From: Thermococcus aggregans
GTDB lineage: Archaea; Methanobacteriota_B; Thermococci; Thermococcales; Thermococcaceae
Reading direction: 5' to 3'
DNA length: 64,000 nt
Assembly (NCBI RefSeq): GCF_024022995.1
Contig: NZ_CP099582.1
Coordinates: 1,601,054 to 1,665,053 of the forward strand
The first letter of the stretch is position 1, and each line of letters opens with the position of its first letter. Below the pieces are notes generated by a model. The model was not told where the DNA came from. It saw only the letters and a list, made by a program, of their open reading frames with translations, and did not search any database. Below, piece after piece: positions 33,735 to 43,418 of the stretch. A program made the translations under genes and the position numbers.

Positions 33735-34851
33735 CGACTGGTATTACCCGAAAATAGGTGGAGTTGCGTCTCACATGCACCACCTAGCTATAAAGCTCAA
33801 AGAACGAGGGCACGAGGTAGCGATAGTCACAAACAACCGAACCACTGGAAAAGAAGAAGAGTTAGAAAAGCTGGGAATAGAACTTATAAAAATTCCAGGG
33901 ATCATAAGCCCCTTTTTGGACGTAAACCTAACCTATGGGTTGAAATCTTCAGAGGAACTCAATGAATTCCTAAAAGACTTTGATGTAATACATTCCCATC
34001 ATGCATTCACACCTCTCGCTTTGAAAGCCGTTAAGGCTGGAAGAATCATGGGGAAGGCGACCCTCCTTACAACGCACAGCATATCCTTTGCCCATGAATC
34101 GAAGCTCTGGGAAGCCTTGGGGTTTACACTCTCCCTTTTCACCGACTATTTAAATTACCCCCACCAAATAATAGCAGTTAGTAAGGCTGCAAAGGCATTT
34201 ATAGAACATTTTACGGATGTCCCTATTTCGGTAATTCCAAATGGAGTTGAGGACAAGCGCTTTTCACCCGCTAGGGAAAAAGATAAAATAAAAGCTAAGT
34301 TTGGGATTGAAGGAAACGTCGTTCTTTATGTAAGCAGAATGAGCTACCGGAAAGGGCCTCACGTGCTATTGAATGCTTTCTCGAAGATAGAAGATGCTAC
34401 TCTTGTAATGGTAGGAACTGGAGAAATACTCTCCTTTTTAAAGGCTCAGGCCAAGTTCCTCGGAATAGAGGATAAGGTCGTTTTCATGGGATATGTGTCG
34501 GACGATGTACTTCCAGAGATTTTCAGAATGGCAGATGTTTTTGTGCTACCATCAATCTCTGCTGAGGCATTTGGGATTGTAGTACTTGAAGCTATGGCGT
34601 CTGGGGTTCCCGTTATAGCTACAAACGTTGGCGGAATACCTGAAGTTCTAAAAGAAAACGAGGCGGGCATCTTAGTTCCTCCCGGAAATGAGCTTGAGCT
34701 CAGAAAGGCCATTCAAAAGCTTTTGGAGGATGAGGAGCTGAGAAGATGGTATGGAAACAATGGAAGAAAAGCCGTCGAAGAGAAGTATTCATGGGACAAG
34801 GTTGTAGTGGGAATAGAAAAGGTTTATGAGGAAATCATTTCAAATATCTAA
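33715..34851 (+). CDS. Family 4 glycosyltransferase
   Basis: A 378-residue GT-B-type enzyme. The N-terminal domain begins KIALVSDWYYPKIGGVASHMH; the C-terminal donor-binding domain contains YVSRMSYRKGPHVLL and the EX7E motif in SAEAFGIVVLEAMASGVPV. It would transfer a sugar from a nucleotide donor, probably to a lipid carrier at the inner membrane face. ATG 33715 has GGGTGGTGG upstream and lies in the end of the flippase-like gene, so all three genes form one operon. Confidence 0.9.
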   Translation: MKIALVSDWYYPKIGGVASHMHHLAIKLKERGHEVAIVTNNRTTGKEEELEKLGIELIKIPGIISPFLDVNLTYGLKSSEELNEFLKDFDVIHSHHAFTPLALKAVKAGRIMGKATLLTTHSISFAHESKLWEALGFTLSLFTDYLNYPHQIIAVSKAAKAFIEHFTDVPISVIPNGVEDKRFSPAREKDKIKAKFGIEGNVVLYVSRMSYRKGPHVLLNAFSKIEDATLVMVGTGEILSFLKAQAKFLGIEDKVVFMGYVSDDVLPEIFRMADVFVLPSISAEAFGIVVLEAMASGVPVIATNVGGIPEVLKENEAGILVPPGNELELRKAIQKLLEDEELRRWYGNNGRKAVEEKYSWDKVVVGIEKVYEEIISNI

Positions 34852-34861
34852 GGGGAAACAG

Positions 34862-35575
34862 ATGAGGATGGAAGAGCTGACGTGGGAGGAATTTGAAAAG
34901 ATAAAAGCTAAGGTATCTGCTGTTTTGCTCCCTGTAGGCAGTGTTGAAGCTCACGGAAGACATCTGCCTTTAGGCACTGACGTTTTTGCTCCTCTTGAGA
35001 TCTCAAAAAGGGTCGAAAAAAAGCTAAAAGAGAAGGGGATAGAAATTCTCATAGCGCCTCCGATCTGGTATGGACACAGCTTTGTGCTTAACGTTTATCC
35101 AGGAACGATAAACGTGAAAGCAGACAGCCTGCGCAGATATGTTAGGGACGTATTAAGGGAATTCGCAGAAGAAAGTTTTAGCAAGATAGTTATTCTAAAT
35201 GGCCATGGAGGAAACGTGTATCCACTCATAGAAGCAAGTGAAGAAGTCGCCGAAAGTCATGACGTTGAGATTATTCTCATAAACTGGTGGATAGACTTCA
35301 GGGAAGAAATACTCAAGATATGCTCCTCCCAAGGACATGCAGGAGAAGACGAGACTTCAGTAATGCTTGCGATAGCTCCAGAGCTTGTTAGAACGGAGAA
35401 AGCAAAGGGAGAAAAGAGAAGCTCTCCAGTCAGAGTAATAAGGAGGGACATAGGGCTTGAGCTTTTCCCGAACGGAGTCAACGATGACCCTCAAGGAGCG
35501 ACAAAAGAAAAAGGAGAGAGGATCCTTGAAGTGGTTAGTGAGAGAATAGCAACACTTCTGGAAGGATTGCTATGA
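34862..35575 (+). CDS. Creatininase-family amidohydrolase
   Basis: A 237-residue metal-dependent amidohydrolase of the creatininase fold. Metal ligands are expected in PVGSVEAHGRHLPLGTDVF (Glu, His, Asp) and ILNGHGGN, with a late glutamate in GHAGEDETS. Archaeal members include ArfB of the riboflavin/F420 pathway; the exact substrate cannot be told. It starts ten bases after the glycosyltransferase stop and overlaps the next gene by four bases. Confidence 0.85.
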   Translation: MRMEELTWEEFEKIKAKVSAVLLPVGSVEAHGRHLPLGTDVFAPLEISKRVEKKLKEKGIEILIAPPIWYGHSFVLNVYPGTINVKADSLRRYVRDVLREFAEESFSKIVILNGHGGNVYPLIEASEEVAESHDVEIILINWWIDFREEILKICSSQGHAGEDETSVMLAIAPELVRTEKAKGEKRSSPVRVIRRDIGLELFPNGVNDDPQGATKEKGERILEVVSERIATLLEGLL

Positions 35576-36228
35576 GAGATGTGCTGAAAGAGGTTGACAA
35601 AAGGATAAGGAGACTCGAAGCAGAAATAGAGTTAGCGGAAAACAGGTTGGAATTTCTAAATAAAATAGGGGCAAGTTCCAAGTATAAGCTACTCGAAAAA
35701 AATCAAGGAATTAGTGAGATTTACATAGCCTTTTTCATGCTCTGGGGCTTCATAGGTTTAGTTCTCCTTTTGTACCTCAAATATAGGTATGGCGAGATGC
35801 TGCCGTTCTCGCTAACTCCTTATATTATTTTGATGGTGTTCTTCATTCTTCTTCCCGTCGTATACTATGTGCTTCCTTCCAGAAAATCCGAAGAAGAAAC
35901 TCCGATTGATTACCTCATAAAGAGGGAGCGAATGGCACGTTTGCTTATAAACCGCTTTTACAAACCTTTAAGAGATGCTCTCGAAAAGGACGACAAAGAT
36001 AGATTAAAAGGACTGGCGGACGAGATAAGCATGGGAGAACTCGCTAGAGCGGCTGAGGAACTCAACGAGGGTAATCCCAAGGTCATGGCTTACGCCCTCT
36101 ACCTGTACGCCGCTAGAGACAGTGCAAGCCAGGAAGAAATCCAAGAAGCACTGACGCTTATAAAAAACAAGCCGCTAAAGCTGCTGCTTTCAACACTTCT
36201 CAAAGAAAGCCCAAATTCAGAACAATGA
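35572..36228 (+). CDS. Hypothetical membrane protein with N-terminal coiled coil
   Basis: A 218-residue protein: residues 1-35 form a coiled coil (EVDKRIRRLEAEIELAENRLE), two helices follow at about 45-65 and 80-103, and the C-terminal 110 residues are soluble and helical. I do not recognise the family. It overlaps the creatininase gene (ATGA) and ends the operon that began with the prenyltransferase. Confidence 0.72.
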   Translation: MRDVLKEVDKRIRRLEAEIELAENRLEFLNKIGASSKYKLLEKNQGISEIYIAFFMLWGFIGLVLLLYLKYRYGEMLPFSLTPYIILMVFFILLPVVYYVLPSRKSEEETPIDYLIKRERMARLLINRFYKPLRDALEKDDKDRLKGLADEISMGELARAAEELNEGNPKVMAYALYLYAARDSASQEEIQEALTLIKNKPLKLLLSTLLKESPNSEQ

Positions 36229-36261
36229 AAGGTTTTTAAACCAAGGGGAAAAAGAAAGAAT

Positions 36262-36323
36262 GACCGATGATGGCAACAGGGTAGCTACCGAATTTGATGT
36301 GGAAGCCGTTCCAGTCTGAGGTT
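36262..36323 (+). ncRNA. C/D-box guide RNA with its own promoter
   Basis: A 4-base terminal stem (GACC with GGTT) encloses box C with core UGAUG, a 15-base guide (GCAACAGGGTAGCTA), box D' CCGA, box C' UGAUG, a second guide GGAAGCCGTTCCAGT, and box D CTGA. All distances fit archaeal C/D RNAs guiding 2'-O-methylation. The palindrome-like TATA GGTTTTTAAACC centred near 36235 predicts transcription from about 36261, exactly at the stem. Its 3' end overlaps the stop codon of the convergent universal stress gene by two bases. Targets were not assigned. Confidence 0.78.
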
Positions 36324-37164
36324 ATTCACATGGTACTAAGAGGATTGGAAGCTTTGAATCTCTCACGACTCTTTCTGCCGTGCTTCCAAGCAGGAGGTCT
36401 TTTATAACACTCCTGCCTTTCTTGCCTATGACTATAAGTGAAGAACCCTTAGCCAGTGCAGTGCCTAGTATTGAGTGGGACGCTATTCCGGTAAGCACTT
36501 CAGTCTTTACCGGAACGTTAAACATCTTTGCGAATTCTTCCAGCTTTGTTTTTGCGTTTTCAATGTTCTTCTCGAGTTCTTCTGGCTTTCCGTAATCGAC
36601 CACGTGGATAAGCGTGGCTTCCTCGATGAGCTCTTCAAACTTCTTTGCAGCATTTACAACTTTTTCAGAGCATGGAGAGAAGTCTAATGCTATTAGTGGT
36701 CTCTTGAAGATCTCCCTACAGTCTGATAAACATTTAATTTTCTTCTCTTTCTCATCCCATTCATACTTCACAACCAGTACGGGTTTTTTGGTTGCTCTGA
36801 CAAGATTTGAAGCGGTGCTCCCAAGAAGCATTTGCCTGAGAATATTCTCGCCTTTAGAGGGTACAACAATTAAATCCACGTCGTTCTCTTGAGCTATCTC
36901 GGCTATTTCAAGCGACGGTATTCCAACTTTCACTATTGGCTCGACATCAATTCCCTTTGCCCTTATTTCTTCGGCAAGCTTATTTAGCTCTTCCTCATCT
37001 ATTTTCATGAGCTCTATGGCTTCTATGTCGGTGGCGGTTATGTCCACTATATGGACTAGGTAGAGTTTCTTGGCACCTATTTCAAACAGCTGGGGTATGC
37101 ACTCCCTAAGCGCATGCATAGACACTTCAGAGAAGTCCGTCGGGAAAAGTACTTTTTCAAACAT
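36322..37164 (-). CDS. Universal stress protein, two UspA domains
   Basis: A 280-residue cytoplasmic protein with two tandem Usp domains of about 140 residues. The first ends with VVPSKGENILRQMLLGSTASNLVRATKKPVLVV and the second with VIGKKGRSVIKDLLLGSTAERVVRDSKLPILLV; both show the G-X2-G-X9-G(S/T) ATP-binding pattern in part (LLGSTA). The exact stress role is unknown. The stop codon overlaps the end of the guide RNA on the opposite strand. Confidence 0.9.
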   Translation of the reverse strand: MFEKVLFPTDFSEVSMHALRECIPQLFEIGAKKLYLVHIVDITATDIEAIELMKIDEEELNKLAEEIRAKGIDVEPIVKVGIPSLEIAEIAQENDVDLIVVPSKGENILRQMLLGSTASNLVRATKKPVLVVKYEWDEKEKKIKCLSDCREIFKRPLIALDFSPCSEKVVNAAKKFEELIEEATLIHVVDYGKPEELEKNIENAKTKLEEFAKMFNVPVKTEVLTGIASHSILGTALAKGSSLIVIGKKGRSVIKDLLLGSTAERVVRDSKLPILLVPCE

Positions 37165-37258
37165 GCAACCACCTGATATATATCATCATGAAGGTATTTA
37201 GGTCTTTAGGAAGGAAAACATTATATTTAGAATGGAATACATCATAAATGGTGATACT

Positions 37259-38452
37259 ATGAAGAGGGTGCACATTTTTGACTGGCACAAAGAGCATGCA
37301 AAAAAAGTTGAAGAATTTGCAGGCTGGGAAATGCCCATCTGGTACTCAAGTATAAAGGAGGAACACCTTGCAGTAAGAAACGGCGTTGGAATCTTTGATG
37401 TTTCACATATGGGTGAAATCTTCTTCAGAGGGAAAGACGCCCTCAAGTTCCTTCAATATACCACAACCAATGACATCTCCAAACCACCGGCAATAAGCGG
37501 AACTTACACCCTAGTCCTCAACGAGAGAGGAGCTGTGAAAGATGAGACCCTTGTGTTTAACATGGGCAACGATACATACATGATGGTGTGCGACAGCGAT
37601 GCATTCGAAAAGCTTTACGCGTGGTTTACCTCAATTAAAGGAGCAATTGAACAATACACCAAACTCGACCTTGAGATTGAAAATAAGACCTATGATTATG
37701 TAATGTTCTCAATTCAAGGTCCCAAGGCAAGAGACCTTGCAATGGATCTCTTTGGAATTGACATTAACCAGCTCTGGTGGTTCCAAGCAAAGGAAGTTGA
37801 GCTCGACGGCATAAAGATGCTTCTCTCAAGGAGCGGTTACACCGGTGAGAACGGCTTTGAGGTTTACTTTGAAGATGCTAACCCCTATCATCCTGACCCA
37901 GAAAAGAGAGGAAAACCCGAGAAAGCCCTCTACGTGTGGGAAAAGATCCTTGAGGCTGGACAAAAATACGGCATAAAGCCTGCCGGACTTGGTGCGAGAG
38001 ATACCTTGAGGCTTGAAGCGGGATACACGCTCTACGGCAATGAAACAAAAGAGCTCCAACTCCTGAGCACTGATGTTGACGAAGTAACCCCCTTGCAGGC
38101 AAACCTCGAGTTTGCGGTCTTCTGGGACAAGGAGTTCATTGGAAAAGAGGCACTTCTAAAGCAGAAGGAGAGGGGGCTCTCGAGCAAGATGGTGCACTTC
38201 AAGATGGTTGACAAAGGAGTACCAAGGGCAGGATACAAGATATACGCAGAAGGAAAAGAAATTGGAGAAGTAACAAGTGGAACGCTCTCACCCCTGCTGG
38301 GAATTGGCATAGGCATAGGATTCGTTAAGCCAGAATACGCCAAACCAGGCGTGGAGATAGAAATTGAGATAAGGGGACAAAAGAAGAAAGCCGTAACAGT
38401 CACTCCACCCTTCTACGACCCCAAGAAGTACGGAGCATTTAGGGAGGAGTGA
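37259..38452 (+). CDS. gcvT: Aminomethyltransferase (glycine cleavage T protein)
   Basis: The tetrahydrofolate-dependent T protein of the glycine cleavage system. The 397-residue chain has the N-terminal signature [12 protein letters not shown], the folate-site [15 protein letters not shown] and the C-terminal beta-barrel with [15 protein letters not shown] 37259 is chosen over an earlier ATG; a TATA-like ATTATATTTAG lies about 40 bases upstream. In Thermococcales the pterin may be a modified tetrahydromethanopterin-like carrier. Other gcv genes are not in the window. Confidence 0.94.
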   Translation: MKRVHIFDWHKEHAKKVEEFAGWEMPIWYSSIKEEHLAVRNGVGIFDVSHMGEIFFRGKDALKFLQYTTTNDISKPPAISGTYTLVLNERGAVKDETLVFNMGNDTYMMVCDSDAFEKLYAWFTSIKGAIEQYTKLDLEIENKTYDYVMFSIQGPKARDLAMDLFGIDINQLWWFQAKEVELDGIKMLLSRSGYTGENGFEVYFEDANPYHPDPEKRGKPEKALYVWEKILEAGQKYGIKPAGLGARDTLRLEAGYTLYGNETKELQLLSTDVDEVTPLQANLEFAVFWDKEFIGKEALLKQKERGLSSKMVHFKMVDKGVPRAGYKIYAEGKEIGEVTSGTLSPLLGIGIGIGFVKPEYAKPGVEIEIEIRGQKKKAVTVTPPFYDPKKYGAFREE

Positions 38453-38455
38453 TTT

Positions 38456-39058
38456 CTACTCTTCTTCTTTTATTATTGCAAAAGCCCTAACTGGACTGCC
38501 CGAGCCGTTTTTGATTTTCAACGGTACCCCAAAGAACGTGAATTCCTTTCCTATGAGCTTTTGTAGATTGGTAAGGTTTTCGAAAATAACAACTTCATTA
38601 GACAGCAGGACTTTGTGAGTGCTGGAATCACCTATAGTGGGGGCATCGATTCCCACAACCTTAACACCAAGCTCAACCAAGTATTTTGCCCCTTCCTCAG
38701 AGAGATATACCTCTCTCCCACCGGTGTAGAAAAGCACGACTTCGGCACTTTTCGTGATATCTTGCGGCTTTATGTTCTCATTTAGAGAGGATACATCCAG
38801 AACTACGCCTTTTCCAATGAATCTCTCAAGGGGTATCTCATCTATCGTCTTTCCGCCCGGAATGAAGTGTGCTGGAGCATCTACATGTGTCCCGCTGTGC
38901 TCTCCGAGGAAGAGGGCGTTCGTATAATAACCGTCTTTTTCAATTGCAGTCCATTTTCTTATTTCAACTCTTGGATCGCCGGGATAAACAGTGGTTTCTT
39001 CGCTGAGCTCAAGGGTTAAATCCACTATCACTAAACTATCTCCGAGTACAATCCTCAT
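38456..39058 (-). CDS. Cyclase-family metal-dependent hydrolase
   Basis: A 200-residue protein of the kynurenine-formamidase/cyclase family. The metal-binding motif [12 protein letters not shown] near residue 50 is diagnostic (His-X3-His-X-Asp pattern). The YPGDPRVE stretch precedes it. Substrate is not predictable; many archaeal members are uncharacterised. ATG 39058 has GGTG six bases upstream. Convergent with gcvT with only three bases between. Confidence 0.87.
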   Translation of the reverse strand: MRIVLGDSLVIVDLTLELSEETTVYPGDPRVEIRKWTAIEKDGYYTNALFLGEHSGTHVDAPAHFIPGGKTIDEIPLERFIGKGVVLDVSSLNENIKPQDITKSAEVVLFYTGGREVYLSEEGAKYLVELGVKVVGIDAPTIGDSSTHKVLLSNEVVIFENLTNLQKLIGKEFTFFGVPLKIKNGSGSPVRAFAIIKEEE

Positions 39059-39125
39059 TACCGACACCTATTGTCTGGATAATCACCTTTTTAACTTCTT
39101 AGCATTACCTCAAAAGGGTGATGGT

Positions 39126-40391
39126 ATGGACTGCACAAAAGATTACTGTGTAAAGGACATTAATTTGGCACCCGAAGGAGAGAAGAAAATAGACTGGGTC
39201 TCTCGCTTTATGCCTGTTCTCCAGCACATAAGAAGGGATTTTGAAAAAAGAAAGCCCTTTAAAGGAGTTAGAATTGCCGCAACGTTGCACCTTGAGATGA
39301 AAACCGCTTTCTTGCTTTTAACTTTAAAAGCCGCCGGAGCTGAAGTTTCGGCAGCAGCGAGCAATCCCTTAAGCACTCAGGATGACGTTGTTGCCGCTTT
39401 AGCCAAAAACGGAGTAAAAGTTTATGCCATAAGGGGGGAAAGTAGGGAAGAATATTACGAGTTCATGCACAAAGCTCTCGACATAAGGCCGAACATAATC
39501 ATAGACGACGGTGCGGATATGGTCTCGACGGTTTTAAAAGAGAGGCAAGAGCTTATTCCAGAAATATGGGGAGCGAGTGAAGAAACTACGACGGGTGTGA
39601 TAAGATTAAGGGCGATGGAAAAGGAAGGGGTGCTTAAGTTCCCAATCATAGCGGTAAACGACAGCTATACAAAATACCTCTTTGACAACCGCTATGGAAC
39701 GGGACAATCAACTTGGGACGGAATAATTAGGAGCACAAATCTGCTCGTTGCTGGTAAAAACGTCGTAGTTGTCGGTTACGGATGGTGCGGAAGAGGAATA
39801 GCTATGAGGGCTAGGGGATTGGGAGCTACGGTAATAGTGGTCGAGGTAGACCCAATAAAGGCTTTAGAGGCTAGAATGGATGGATTCTTGGTTATGCAAA
39901 TGAAGGAAGCCGCAAAAGTAGGAGACATCTTTGTTACTTCAACCGGAAACATAAACTGCATCCGCAGGGAGCACTTCGAGCTCATGAAAGATGGGGCGAT
40001 TTTAGCCAATGCTGGGCATTTTGACGTTGAGATAAGCAAGCCAGATTTAGAAAGCTTAGCCGTTGAGATAAGCAATCCAAGACCCAATATTACGGAGTAC
40101 AAGCTCAAAGATGGAAGAAGGTTATACCTCCTTGCGGAAGGAAGGTTAGTGAATTTAGCGGCAGCAGATGGTCATCCGGCTGAGATCATGGACATGAGTT
40201 TTGCTTTACAAGCAAAGGCAGCGGAGTACATCAAGGACAACCACGAGAAGCTTGAGCCCAAAGTTTACGTTTTGCCAAGGGAAATTGACGAAATGGTGGC
40301 TAGGATTAAGCTCGAATCCATGGGCATCGAGATTGAGCAGCTAACTGAAGAGCAGAGGAAATACTTGGAAAGCTGGGAGCACGGGACTTAA
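39126..40391 (+). CDS. ahcY: Adenosylhomocysteinase
   Basis: Hydrolyses S-adenosylhomocysteine to homocysteine and adenosine, removing the by-product of methyl transfers. The 421-residue enzyme has the substrate domain phrases [10 protein letters not shown] and [16 protein letters not shown], the cofactor phrase [12 protein letters not shown], and an NAD-binding Rossmann motif [13 protein letters not shown] near residue 220. ATG 39126 follows GGGTGATG closely; there is an upstream open frame of 45 codons without a binding site. Length matches hyperthermophile homologues. Confidence 0.95.
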   Translation: MDCTKDYCVKDINLAPEGEKKIDWVSRFMPVLQHIRRDFEKRKPFKGVRIAATLHLEMKTAFLLLTLKAAGAEVSAAASNPLSTQDDVVAALAKNGVKVYAIRGESREEYYEFMHKALDIRPNIIIDDGADMVSTVLKERQELIPEIWGASEETTTGVIRLRAMEKEGVLKFPIIAVNDSYTKYLFDNRYGTGQSTWDGIIRSTNLLVAGKNVVVVGYGWCGRGIAMRARGLGATVIVVEVDPIKALEARMDGFLVMQMKEAAKVGDIFVTSTGNINCIRREHFELMKDGAILANAGHFDVEISKPDLESLAVEISNPRPNITEYKLKDGRRLYLLAEGRLVNLAAADGHPAEIMDMSFALQAKAAEYIKDNHEKLEPKVYVLPREIDEMVARIKLESMGIEIEQLTEEQRKYLESWEHGT

Positions 40392-40406
40392 CTTCTCTTT
40401 TTAATT

Positions 40407-40587
40407 TCAATCATCTAAACGGCCAGCGTTTACATACTCCCAAAGGAGACCTATCACTCCTGCTGCGGTAAGTACAATCCCACAGTACCTAATCAAAAAT
40501 TTGTTCCATTCGAGATAAAATGAGGAAAACATTAAAAGAAGGCCTGACAAAAAAAACCAAACGTCTAATATATTTGAGGGACTTCAC
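40407..40587 (-). pseudogene. Small membrane protein gene with a frameshift at a T8 run
   Basis: On the minus strand AGGAGGTG precedes GTG at 40587. The frame starts KSLKYIRRLVF and reaches a run of eight T (plus-strand A run at about 40549-40556). With seven T the frame would continue as a hydrophobic protein of 59 residues (LSGLLLMFSSFYLEWN, CGIVLTAAGVIGLLWEYV) ending at TGA 40407; as written it stops early at about residue 32. A sequencing or assembly error in the homopolymer, transcriptional slippage, or a real null allele are all possible. It is 12 bases downstream of the next membrane-protein gene in the same direction. Confidence 0.6.
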
Positions 40588-40599
40588 GTTTCCACCTCC

Positions 40600-40941
40600 T
40601 TAGTGCCCGAGAAACAGCATTCTTTGCCCTATTCTATTTCTATTCTTCCAAACCATTTTGATGTACATGCCAATTAAGCCCAGTTCAAATGCTACTAAAA
40701 GCACCGTTAATGCAGGGAGATTTTTGACACTTTCGGCTGCCAGATACGTTAAAGGAACACTCAAGAGGACTCCAACCGTGCTGATAGGCATGTTCTTCTT
40801 CACGATTGCAGACAGCGTGATCAGAAAGAGCACAAGGTAAAGCATGTAGAATGAGTGTTTAACGTGTCCCGTTATTCCCGCTATTCCCAGAAGAATGGCA
40901 AAAACAGAAGCAAAAATTAAGGAAATGTCGGACTTTCTCAT
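40600..40941 (-). CDS. Hypothetical four-helix membrane protein
   Basis: A 113-residue protein with four predicted hydrophobic helices and a short basic C-terminus (KNRNRIGQR). No recognised family. GGGGGAATGCAAA lies before the ATG. It is co-directional with the lipoprotein gene upstream (21 bases away) and the frameshifted gene downstream, suggesting one operon. Confidence 0.72.
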   Translation of the reverse strand: MRKSDISLIFASVFAILLGIAGITGHVKHSFYMLYLVLFLITLSAIVKKNMPISTVGVLLSVPLTYLAAESVKNLPALTVLLVAFELGLIGMYIKMVWKNRNRIGQRMLFLGH

Positions 40942-40962
40942 TTTGCATTCCCCCTCAAATAA

Positions 40963-41874
40963 TTATGGATTTGCACTGCAAGGCTCTGTAATTCTGATAT
41001 ACGAGAACGGAGGGCCGGAGATTATCATATCCTTTTCTCCAATGCACAGAGTTATTTTGGGCTTGAAGTAGAGAGCCTGAATGTCTTTATCTAAGTAAAT
41101 GTAAGCCACAAGTATGCCCTTTTCATGGGGTAAAAGAACCCTCTTGAGATTCTTAGGAGGTGTTGTGGGGACTTGTGAGGCATCACTTGCGCTAAGAATT
41201 CCAAAGTTTAGTACTGAGATGTTGTACTGGGGAATAATCACTGTATTCACATATGATACGTTTAAAATTTCGACTGGCTGCTCTGTTGGATTTCTAATTT
41301 CCACTGCATAGACAACCACTTCCTTGTCCTTTGTGAAAGATACTTCTTCTGGATTGTAGTGGCCAAATTCAATTGGGACATCTTCTGACGTAATATTGGC
41401 TATCTGAATAGTGAGATCTACAAAGACTGAGCTTTCATTTACCTCAGTTCCTCCTACTAACAACGTCGTCTTTGCGTATACTCCAAAATTGTACTGGTAG
41501 TTAGGTCTGCTAAAGTTCATAGTTATGGATAATGGAATGTACCCTAGGAGGGTTCTATTTATGCTTTTCAGCCTTTCATAGTTGTAGATCTCATGAAACC
41601 TTGAGAAAGAAACGACCACATTCGTTGAACTGTCGAGGTTCTCCTTGGGATAGCACCAATAGAACGTTAATGTTATGGGCTCGTTTAGATAAACATGAGC
41701 ATATCCAACATAGCTCGGAATCAGTTGGTGCATGTTGTCGGATACGTTGCCTATAGCAGTGTTTTCTTCGGCAGTTTTGTAGGTGGAAGTAGTTTGATTT
41801 CCCCCGAGACATCCTAGGAATAATGTAGAAAGCAAGATTACTTCGAGTATCAGGCTATAAACTGTTTTTTTCAT
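40963..41874 (-). CDS. Secreted lipoprotein of unknown function
   Basis: A 303-residue protein with a signal peptide and lipobox (LFLGCLGG; Cys at about residue 22), followed by a Thr/Ser-rich linker and several predicted beta-strands with many Asn-X-Thr/Ser sites (for example NQTT, NRTL, NESS), as usual for glycosylated archaeal surface proteins. ATG 41874 is preceded by GAGGGGAGAAG. No enzymatic motif seen. The tail contains two further cysteines. Confidence 0.78.
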   Translation of the reverse strand: MKKTVYSLILEVILLSTLFLGCLGGNQTTSTYKTAEENTAIGNVSDNMHQLIPSYVGYAHVYLNEPITLTFYWCYPKENLDSSTNVVVSFSRFHEIYNYERLKSINRTLLGYIPLSITMNFSRPNYQYNFGVYAKTTLLVGGTEVNESSVFVDLTIQIANITSEDVPIEFGHYNPEEVSFTKDKEVVVYAVEIRNPTEQPVEILNVSYVNTVIIPQYNISVLNFGILSASDASQVPTTPPKNLKRVLLPHEKGILVAYIYLDKDIQALYFKPKITLCIGEKDMIISGPPFSYIRITEPCSANP

Positions 41875-42025
41875 ACTTCTCCCCTCTTGGTGTATTACTC
41901 CCCAAAAATATGTTCTCAATTATTTTTCATTTGAACTTCTCATCATAATGATACCACACCTCAAATTATATAAAGATTGTTCTGTAGCAACATAAGAAAA
42001 ATCAGACATTTAGTGGTGAAGTGTA

Positions 42026-43342
42026 CTATTTTTTCTTTCGCAAGTATAAGAGAAATGCTATTATTGCCAAAGCCGCTCCTCCAAAGTAGAACTCCCGAGG
42101 GTTCTCTTTTGTGTTCAACGTAGGTTCTTGAAGAGATATCTGTGAATCCTTATCATCCGTAGAACTGAGAGCAAAGGGCTGTGCATTTGAACAATTTTGG
42201 CTGTAATATAGGAATTCTCCATGGACGATTAATGGGGCAAAACTAATGGAGGCGTTTTCTACAGTAATTGAAAAATTCTGCAACTTAAATTTTGTTGGGA
42301 GGAGTTTAGGAGATACTGCTAAAAAAGTAACTTGGGCTTCCCTTCCAATGGCGTCGGAACCGTTTATTGGAAATGCGAGAAGCACATTCTTAGCTGATAC
42401 AGCTAGAGAATCAGTTAATGCAACGCCATTACTTGAAAAGCTTTTTGCCCATAAGAGATTTCCGTCCTCATCGAGAAGGAAAGTTATAAAGTTGCCACCA
42501 ATAAGGCATTTTCCTTCTGAATTGCAATCTATGTCGTTTATTTTAAGTGACCAGAAAATATCTGTGCTTATTTCTTCTGGCAGAGCTATTGGCAAAATTT
42601 CACGCCCCCAGAGAACATTACCTTTTTTGTTTAGTTTTACGATAAAGTATTCTCCAATCCAAGGAGCGTGTTGGGAGCCAGCAACCCCCTCCAATATTGC
42701 GGAGTTATTGATTACATAAGCCCCTTCAATCAGTTCATCGTATCCTAAGTCAAGGCTTTTCTGCCATATTATATTCCCCTCAAAGTCAAAAGAGCCAATC
42801 CAACCGTTATAATCATTGTTACCCTCTGGAACAAAGAAGTATCCAACGACCAGAATTCCATTGTCGCCTGTTGCAACGTTAGAGAATCTCAAGAAACCTT
42901 GATTTGGTTCAACAACCGATTTAGCCCACTTAATTTGGCCCTCTGGAGTTAGACTTGCTAGAACATTTTCAAAAACAAATATCACGTCTCCATTAGGAGC
43001 CACAGCAACATCTGTCACATTTAATTTTTTCATCCATAGGGGGTTTCCGTTCTGGTCAAACTTTGCAATAAAATCATGCCCAGCTACTATTAATTCTTTC
43101 TTCGGAGTGAAAACGACTTTATGGGCTTCAAGATCTCTGTGCACTGTTGTCATTGCTTGTAATGGCTTCCCCTGAAGATCAGTGCTCAAAAAAGCACTCC
43201 CTACTGCGAAAACTCTGCCTTCAGAGGTTACAAGTACATCTTCAAAGCTTTCTCCATAGTCAACTATCCAGCAACTTGCAATTGAGTTCTTTGGAAAGAA
43301 GAACAATGAGAGAAAAACCAGAACAACAAACAGTCGTTTCAT
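42026..43342 (-). CDS. Secreted propeller-like protein with C-terminal membrane anchor
   Basis: A 438-residue protein: signal peptide 1-22, a repeat region of about 370 residues in which motifs of the type GNxLWxKxLN and GDxIFVFExxLASLTPEGQIKWAKS recur (five or more times, as in PQQ/beta-propeller sheets), then a Ser/Thr-rich linker and a C-terminal helix with basic tail (AALAIIAFLLYLRKKK). It would be displayed on the cell surface. Ligand or enzyme activity unknown. GAGGAGGATGAG precedes the ATG. Confidence 0.8.
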   Translation of the reverse strand: MKRLFVVLVFLSLFFFPKNSIASCWIVDYGESFEDVLVTSEGRVFAVGSAFLSTDLQGKPLQAMTTVHRDLEAHKVVFTPKKELIVAGHDFIAKFDQNGNPLWMKKLNVTDVAVAPNGDVIFVFENVLASLTPEGQIKWAKSVVEPNQGFLRFSNVATGDNGILVVGYFFVPEGNNDYNGWIGSFDFEGNIIWQKSLDLGYDELIEGAYVINNSAILEGVAGSQHAPWIGEYFIVKLNKKGNVLWGREILPIALPEEISTDIFWSLKINDIDCNSEGKCLIGGNFITFLLDEDGNLLWAKSFSSNGVALTDSLAVSAKNVLLAFPINGSDAIGREAQVTFLAVSPKLLPTKFKLQNFSITVENASISFAPLIVHGEFLYYSQNCSNAQPFALSSTDDKDSQISLQEPTLNTKENPREFYFGGAALAIIAFLLYLRKKK

Positions 43343-43418
43343 AACTCATCCTCCTCGTTATCTCTTAACAAGCACACACTTATAATAGACATTCAAAACA
43401 TATAAAAGTTGCTTCAAA

